Of a stretch of 10,488 bases of DNA, positions 6,898 to 10,488 are shown piece after piece (positions within the stretch are counted from its first letter, which is position 1; each line of letters starts with the position of its first letter). The DNA is from CAYMOV01 sp964392085. Lineage in GTDB: Bacteria; Oederibacteriota; Muellerivitia; Muellerivitales; Muellerivitaceae. The DNA lies in contig CAYMOV010000086.1 of the NCBI GenBank assembly GCA_964392085.1, forward strand, positions 1 through 10,488. Reading direction: 5' to 3'. The notes beneath the pieces are model-generated. The model was given only the letters and a program-made list of their open reading frames with translations. It searched no databases and was not told where the DNA came from. The position numbers and the translations under genes were made by a program.

Positions 6898-8159
6898 ATC
6901 ACCAGGAGTTTCATCAGTGTTTTGCCGAGTTTATCCGGCTCATGGCGCACGAAATCCTCGCGGTGCAGGAGGTTGGCCTTCACCAACCGGACGCCGAGTG
7001 CCGCCACTTCCTTGTCGTCCACCGTCACCGGCACCTGCCCGGAGAGCTCATATTTATGGAGAAGCTTATGGGGCACGGGTTCCTTGTTGGCCACGACGTA
7101 ATGCACGAAGTTCGGGGCGGTGTGTTGGAAAAGGGCCCGGACGTGGTCCGAAACGGTGTAATGGTCGGTCTCGCCCGGCTGGGTCATGACGTTGCAGACG
7201 TAGATCTTCACGGCGCGGGACAGGGCCAGGTTCTCGGCCACCTCGGGGATGACGAGGTTCGGCAGGATGCTGGTGTAGAGGCTCCCCGGCCCCAAGACGA
7301 TGGCGTCGGCCTCCAGGATGGCCTTGAGGGCGTTCCGGTTTGGCCTCACCCGTTTTTCCTTCAGCTGAAGCCACACGATGGGGGACCCGGACTTGGGGAT
7401 GGCGGACTCGCCGGTGACCGTCTTGCCGTTCTTGAGGTGGGCCTGCAACGTCATAGGATCGAAGGTGACGGGCAACACCGTGCCCCGGGTGGCCAACACC
7501 TTGCTGGATTCCTCGACCGCCCGGCCGAAATCGCCGGTGATCTCGGTCATCACCGTGATGAAGAGGTTGCCGAAGCTGTGACCCTTGAGGTCGCCGTGCC
7601 CCTTGAAGCGGTATTGGAACAGGTCGTTGAGGATCGCCTCCTGGGTCGAGAGGGCCACCAGGCAGTTGCGGATGTCCCCCGGCGGGGGCATCCCGTAGGT
7701 CTCCCGCAGGCGGCCCGAACTGCCCCCGTCGTCGGCCACGGTCACGATGGCGGTCAGGTTGCTGGTGTAGTGCTTGAGGCCGCCCAGCAGGTTGGACAAT
7801 CCGGTGCCGCCGCCGATGACCACGATCCGGGGCCCCCGCTTCAGGCGGGTGCGCTCATAGGCGATCTTGGCGAAGTCCTGCTCCCGGCTGGGCAGGAGGA
7901 TGGTCAGGACCGCGTAGAGGGACCGCCTGACGGCGAAGATGATCCCGAAGGTCCCCAGGAAGATCATGAGGAAATCCACGAACTTGAGGCCGCGGATCGA
8001 GTGGGCCACGCTCATGATGAAGGGGGTGTGCAGGTGGAATCCCGTGAGGCGGTCCCCCATGGTGCCCATGAGGCCGATGCCGAGGGTCACCACGGAGAGG
8101 AAGAGGAGGAAGAACCAGCGCTTGAGCTGGATGCTGGAATAGAACCAACGGGGAATCAT
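6894..8159 (-). CDS. yvcK: YvcK/CofD-superfamily regulatory protein with N-terminal membrane segments
   Basis: YvcK-family proteins (formerly UPF0052) bind UDP-sugars in Bacillus and are needed for growth on gluconeogenic carbon and for normal cell-wall synthesis. The YvcK domain begins at about residue 110 with RIVVIGGGTGLSNLLGGLK, followed by VTVADDGGSSGRLR (140-152), PPPGDIRNCLVALS (158-171), GHSFGNLF (193-200) and GPGSLYTSILPNL (290-302). About 107 extra residues precede it, with two hydrophobic segments at roughly 15-33 and 62-78, so the protein should sit on the inner membrane. Bacillus YvcK is soluble and about 315 residues; this one is 421. The ATG at 8159 is 4 nt after the hprK stop, with a GGAAG-type site in the hprK tail. 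It sits where rapZ is often found beside hprK; no rapZ is present in the window. Molecular role here is inferred from the family. Confidence 0.9.
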   Translation of the reverse strand: MIPRWFYSSIQLKRWFFLLFLSVVTLGIGLMGTMGDRLTGFHLHTPFIMSVAHSIRGLKFVDFLMIFLGTFGIIFAVRRSLYAVLTILLPSREQDFAKIAYERTRLKRGPRIVVIGGGTGLSNLLGGLKHYTSNLTAIVTVADDGGSSGRLRETYGMPPPGDIRNCLVALSTQEAILNDLFQYRFKGHGDLKGHSFGNLFITVMTEITGDFGRAVEESSKVLATRGTVLPVTFDPMTLQAHLKNGKTVTGESAIPKSGSPIVWLQLKEKRVRPNRNALKAILEADAIVLGPGSLYTSILPNLVIPEVAENLALSRAVKIYVCNVMTQPGETDHYTVSDHVRALFQHTAPNFVHYVVANKEPVPHKLLHKYELSGQVPVTVDDKEVAALGVRLVKANLLHREDFVRHEPDKLGKTLMKLLVI

Positions 8160-8163
8160 CCGG

Positions 8164-9135
8164 TCACTTCCGCGGCTTGGAGGCGCCGCGTTTCTCGGAC
8201 TCCTCCTGCATGAGCCGGGACACTCGGTCGGCGAACTCCTGGGCGGTGAAGTAGCCGAGTTTCATGAGGCGGTGGTTCATCGAGGCCACCTCGATGATGA
8301 CCGCCAGGTTCCGCCCCGGCCGCACCGGGATGACGAACATGGGGATCTCGACGTCGAAAATCTTGTAGCGCTCCGGGGAGAGCCCCAGGCGGTCGTATTC
8401 CTTCTTGTTGTCCCACTCCTCGAGGTTCACCACCAGCTCGATGCGCTTCTTGTCGCGGATGGCGCCGACCCCGAAGAGGCTCTCGACGTTGATGATGCCG
8501 AGTCCCCGGATCTCCATGTGGTGCTTGATGATCTCGGACCGGCTGCCCATGAGGATTCGGTTGGCCAGGCGCTTGATGTGCACCAGGTCGTCGGCCACCA
8601 GCCGGTGTCCCCGTTCCACCAGGTCGAGGGCGCATTCGCTCTTGCCGATGCCCGACCCGCCCAGCACCAGGATGCCCACGCCGTAGACGTCCAACAGGGT
8701 GCCGTGCAGGGTGGTTTCCGGGGCGAACTTCTCCTCGAGGTACACGGAAACCTCGGAAACGAGCTTGGTGGTGGGGAGCGGCGTGATGAAGAGCGGGATG
8801 GCCCGGCGCTTGGCCTCGAGCAGAAGTTCCTTGGGGGGCTTCACGCGGTGGGTGACGATGACGCAGGGGAGGGGATAAGCCATGACCCGGCGGAGGACCG
8901 CCGTTCGGTCGGCCGCCGCGAGGGTGTCGAGGTAGCTGACCTCGGTCTTGCCCAGGATCTGGATGCGGTCGTTGGCGAAGAACTTGAAGAACCCGGTGAG
9001 CGCCATGCCGAGGCGGTTGACGTCCACGCTGGTGACGCTTCGCTTGGCGAGGCCCTCCTCGCCCGAGACCAACGAGAGCCGGAGGCGTTCTTTGGCTTCC
9101 TGGAAAAAGGCTTCAACGGCGATCTTCTTGTTCAT
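8164..9135 (-). CDS. hprK: HPr kinase/phosphorylase
   Basis: This bifunctional enzyme phosphorylates HPr on its regulatory Ser when energy and glycolytic intermediates are high, and removes that phosphate when they are low. It has 323 residues, the usual length (310-330). The N-terminal domain spans about 1-135. The C-terminal kinase domain carries HGTLLDVYGVG (residues 144-154, with the conserved His-Gly), the P-loop GGSGIGKSE (159-167), RLVADDLV with paired Asp (178-185), and the HprK signature MEIRGLGIINV with VGAIRDKK following (207-230). All catalytic elements seem intact. The ATG at 9135 has GGAGGG 5 nt upstream (9141-9146). Its likely substrate, HPr with Ser47, is encoded in the same cluster. 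It follows ptsN by 46 nt and precedes yvcK by 4 nt. Confidence 0.96.
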   Translation of the reverse strand: MNKKIAVEAFFQEAKERLRLSLVSGEEGLAKRSVTSVDVNRLGMALTGFFKFFANDRIQILGKTEVSYLDTLAAADRTAVLRRVMAYPLPCVIVTHRVKPPKELLLEAKRRAIPLFITPLPTTKLVSEVSVYLEEKFAPETTLHGTLLDVYGVGILVLGGSGIGKSECALDLVERGHRLVADDLVHIKRLANRILMGSRSEIIKHHMEIRGLGIINVESLFGVGAIRDKKRIELVVNLEEWDNKKEYDRLGLSPERYKIFDVEIPMFVIPVRPGRNLAVIIEVASMNHRLMKLGYFTAQEFADRVSRLMQEESEKRGASKPRK

Positions 9136-9181
9136 CGGGGCCCTCCGAGGCGGGTCGTGATCGGGATCGCCCCGGCCCAGC

Positions 9182-9646
9182 TCAATGCTTGAGCTTTTCC
9201 TCTTCCTGGATGATCTTGACGACTTCCTCCGGGGTCTTGGCCGAAAGGAGCGACTTGCGGAAATACTTGTCCTTCAGGAGGGAGGAGATGCGGGCCAAGG
9301 CCTTCAAGTGGGCCCCCGCGGCGCCCTCGGGGGCGACCAGCAGGAAAAAGATGTTCACGGGCTCGCCGTCGAGCGCGTCGAAGGCGATGCCCTCGTGGGA
9401 GAGGCCGAAGGCCGCGGTCAGGTCGGCCACCACATCGGCCTTCCCGTGGGGGATGGCGATGCCCTGGCCGATGCCCGTGGAGCCCAGCTCCTCGCGCTCG
9501 AGAAGGACCTGCACCATCTTCTTCTTGTCCTTCACCTTGCCGGCCTTGACCAATTGCTCGGTCAATTCCTTGATGGCATCCTTCTTGTTCTTCGACTCAA
9601 GGTTCATCTTGATCGAATCGGGGCTCAGGAAATCGAGGATCTGCAT
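9182..9646 (-). CDS. ptsN: Nitrogen-type PTS EIIA regulatory protein (PtsN/EIIA-Ntr, fructose-type EIIA domain)
   Basis: A single PTS EIIA type-2 domain that accepts phosphate from HPr or NPr and acts on regulatory partners, such as potassium or nitrogen functions in proteobacteria, rather than on transport. The ATG at 9646 gives 154 residues and opens MQILDFLSPDSIKMNLESKN, the family's usual beginning; AAGGGAG at 9652-9658 lies 5 nt upstream. A start 12 codons earlier would overlap the hpf coding end and has no family support. The active site GQGIAIPHGK carries His67. EREELGSTGIG before it and FFLLVAPEGAAGAHLKALARIS (split over residues about 98-120) are also typical. It starts 19 nt after the hpf stop. 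No rpoN, EI-Ntr or NPr is seen, so the donor is probably the ptsI/ptsH system encoded here, which is inference. Confidence 0.93.
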   Translation of the reverse strand: MQILDFLSPDSIKMNLESKNKKDAIKELTEQLVKAGKVKDKKKMVQVLLEREELGSTGIGQGIAIPHGKADVVADLTAAFGLSHEGIAFDALDGEPVNIFFLLVAPEGAAGAHLKALARISSLLKDKYFRKSLLSAKTPEEVVKIIQEEEKLKH

Positions 9647-9651
9647 GACGG

Positions 9652-9658
9652 CTCCCTT
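9652..9658 (-). promoter_or_regulatory. ptsN Shine-Dalgarno (decides the start)
   Basis: AAGGGAG on the minus strand ends 5 nt before ATG at 9646. It favours this start over the in-frame ATG at 9682, which lies inside hpf and would add 12 residues unlike the family. Confidence 0.65.
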
Positions 9659-9665
9659 CGGCTGA

Positions 9666-10238
9666 TCAATACTCGGGCTCAATGAGCCCGATGTGGTGGT
9701 CCCGGCGCTTGTAAACGACGTTGGTGCGGTCGGACTCCGCGTTGTGAAAGACCAGGAACTCGTCCTTGGACGCGGCCAGCTGGAGGGCGGCCTCCTCGAC
9801 GGACATCGGCTTGACGGCCTGCTTGCGGCTCTTGATGACTTCCATTTCCTGGTTGTCCTCGGGCGGCGCGATGAGTCCGTGCCGGACCGACCCCAGGGGT
9901 TTTGAATGCTTATCGTGGTGCTTGGCGCGCTTGTCCTTCACCTTGGCCGTCTGGCGCTCCAACTTGGTGAAGGCGGCCTCGATGGACTTGTACATGTCGG
10001 GCGAGTTGGCCTTCGCCGCGAACTGGTGGTCCTTCCCCTTGAGGGTGATCTCGCAGGTGTGGGTCTTCTTCTCGTAGGTGAGGACCACATGGGCCTCGAC
10101 GAGCTTGCCCATGTACCGCTCAAGGCGGGCCACGCGGGATTCGATGTCGGCGCGAAGGGAATCGGAAAGTTCTTCATGGCGGCTGGTGATGCGGATCTTC
10201 AGGTCGGCAGGTTTCTTGTCGAACAAGGGGGTATCCAT
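9666..10238 (-). CDS. hpf: Long-form ribosome hibernation promoting factor
   Basis: Long HPF binds the small ribosomal subunit in stationary phase and, through its C-terminal domain, pairs 70S ribosomes into inactive 100S dimers. It has 190 residues. The N-terminal S30AE/YfiA domain runs from about 13 (LKIRITSRHEELSDSLR) to 108. A charged linker of about 25 residues follows, then the C-terminal dimerisation domain (about 143-190) with KPMSVEEAALQLAASKDEFL, FHNAESDRTNVVYKRRD and a GLIEPEY end. This makes it the long form found in most bacteria, not the short enterobacterial HPF or YfiA. ATG at 10238 is the first possible start: an in-frame TGA lies six codons upstream. It adds about 12 residues before the conserved beta strand, and no Shine-Dalgarno is visible, because a hairpin with a T-run occupies that place. 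It heads the cluster. Confidence 0.95.
   Translation of the reverse strand: MDTPLFDKKPADLKIRITSRHEELSDSLRADIESRVARLERYMGKLVEAHVVLTYEKKTHTCEITLKGKDHQFAAKANSPDMYKSIEAAFTKLERQTAKVKDKRAKHHDKHSKPLGSVRHGLIAPPEDNQEMEVIKSRKQAVKPMSVEEAALQLAASKDEFLVFHNAESDRTNVVYKRRDHHIGLIEPEY
9674..9690. repeat. Perfect inverted repeat near the 3' end of hpf
   Basis: CGGGCTC and GAGCCCG are separated by AAT, giving a 7-bp stem with a 3-nt loop inside the last codons of hpf (GLIEP). No T-run follows in the minus direction, so it is not a standard terminator. It may be a coding coincidence or an mRNA-stabilising or processing hairpin between hpf and ptsN. Confidence 0.35.
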
Positions 10239-10239
10239 G

Positions 10240-10268
10240 AAAAAGCCGGCGGGTCAGTCCCAGCCGGC
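10240..10268 (-). terminator. Terminator-like hairpin abutting the hpf start codon (possible leader attenuator)
   Basis: On the minus strand GCCGGC (10268-10263), a bulged T, GGG, the loop ACTGA, CCC and GCCGGC (10250-10245) form a 9-bp GC stem with one bulged base, followed by five Ts (10244-10240), one C and then the hpf ATG. This is the shape of an intrinsic terminator in the sense direction of hpf. An upstream GCCGG (10282-10278) could pair instead with CCGGC of the 5' arm and prevent the hairpin. With the promoter at 10319-10346, the hairpin would lie within the hpf leader. Alternatively it ends a gene beyond the window, or hides the ribosome site. Confidence 0.6.
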
Positions 10269-10318
10269 CTCGTATTTCCGGCCTGAAGCCTTCAAAAGAG
10301 GGCGTCCAGGGAGGGGGT

Positions 10319-10346
10319 ATTCTAACACCGGTCAAGGGGTTGTCAA
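10319..10346 (-). promoter_or_regulatory. Sigma70-type promoter for hpf and the downstream cluster
   Basis: On the minus strand a perfect -35 TTGACA (10346-10341) is followed after 16 nt by TAGAAT (10324-10319), one mismatch from TATAAT. Transcription would start near 10311-10313, giving a leader of about 73 nt before hpf. This is the best promoter match seen in the window and lies before the first gene of the cluster. The leader also holds a short palindrome, TGAAG-C-CTTCA (10284-10294). Confidence 0.55.
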
Positions 10347-10488
10347 TCAACGCCCCACGGCCCATTCAAGGGCCCACCGCACCCGGGCGAATTGCCGTGC
10401 AGGTTAGTCCCCGGAAACCATAGTCCCACGGGTCGTGTGGCCCTCCCCCCACCCTCGACCGCTGGGGCCCTGGATTGATTTTAGGCCG
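10347..10488. other. Region upstream of the hpf promoter, no recognised gene
   Basis: No RNA gene or recognisable protein is seen. One minus-strand frame is open from the right edge to a TGA at 10366-10368, about 40 codons rich in Gly, Pro and Arg, which resembles no family known to me and may be chance in GC-rich DNA. A 5-bp hairpin GGCCC/GGGCC (10359-10374) spans that stop but has no T-run, so it is a weak candidate for the end of an upstream gene. Confidence 0.4.

Noticed and set aside
6942..8213. Plus-strand open frame of 423 codons opposite yvcK
   Set aside because: Antisense shadow of yvcK; His/Gly/Val/Asp-rich translation without family features.
9647..9682. Twelve-residue N-terminal extension of PtsN (ATG at 9682)
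   Set aside because: It overlaps hpf, lacks family similarity, and the Shine-Dalgarno at 9652-9658 supports ATG at 9646.
10300..10345. tRNA-like T-arm string in the region before hpf
   Set aside because: No matching acceptor, anticodon or D-arm can be formed around it, and the stem is imperfect; it is better explained by the promoter.
1..10488. CRISPR arrays, defence genes, phage genes or transposases
   Set aside because: No regularly spaced repeats and no such protein families are seen; apart from the small repeat before ptsI the region is an ordinary chromosomal PTS and regulatory cluster.

Overview
The window is a high-GC bacterial segment in which every convincing gene lies on the minus strand, so the cluster reads from right to left. 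The gene set is hpf (long form), ptsN, hprK, a membrane-anchored yvcK homologue, mannose-family PTS EIIA and EIIB, a GH57 glucanotransferase-type enzyme, PTS EIIC and EIID, ptsH (HPr) and ptsI (EI, cut by the left edge). HPr kinase with a Ser-bearing HPr, a mannose-family PTS split into single-domain proteins, PtsN and a GH57 enzyme together do not look like an enterobacterium or a standard Bacillus-type Firmicute. They recall PTS clusters of deltaproteobacteria-like or candidate-phylum diderms (for example Elusimicrobiota or Omnitrophota relatives). That assignment is inference from gene content only.

Layout, in transcription order. 10488-10239: non-coding, with a good sigma70-type promoter (10319-10346) and a leader that ends in a terminator-like hairpin plus five Ts directly against the hpf start codon. 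10238-6894: regulatory block hpf-ptsN-hprK-yvcK. 6893-6827: short gap with a possible internal promoter. 6826-2124: EIIA-EIIB-GH57-EIIC-EIID, joined by 1- to 4-nt start/stop overlaps. 2113-1841: ptsH, whose Shine-Dalgarno overlaps the EIID stop. 1840-1661: the only long gap inside the cluster, filled by a degenerate palindromic repeat flanked by 8-bp direct repeats, which looks like a small non-autonomous insertion. 1660-1: ptsI.

How the parts fit. EI and HPr pass phosphate from PEP to EIIA and EIIB, while EIIC and EIID carry sugar through the inner membrane. HprK can phosphorylate a Ser of HPr and so tie the PTS to energy state. PtsN is a second EIIA-type regulatory acceptor, YvcK is a carbon and cell-envelope regulator, and HPF shuts down ribosomes in starvation. 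The cytoplasmic GH57 enzyme, coupled to the permease genes, suggests a link between PTS sugar uptake and alpha-glucan (glycogen or maltodextrin) turnover. The most notable points are the GH57 gene embedded in the PTS operon, the attenuator-like hpf leader, the MITE-like insertion between ptsH and ptsI, and the membrane-anchored YvcK beside HprK.
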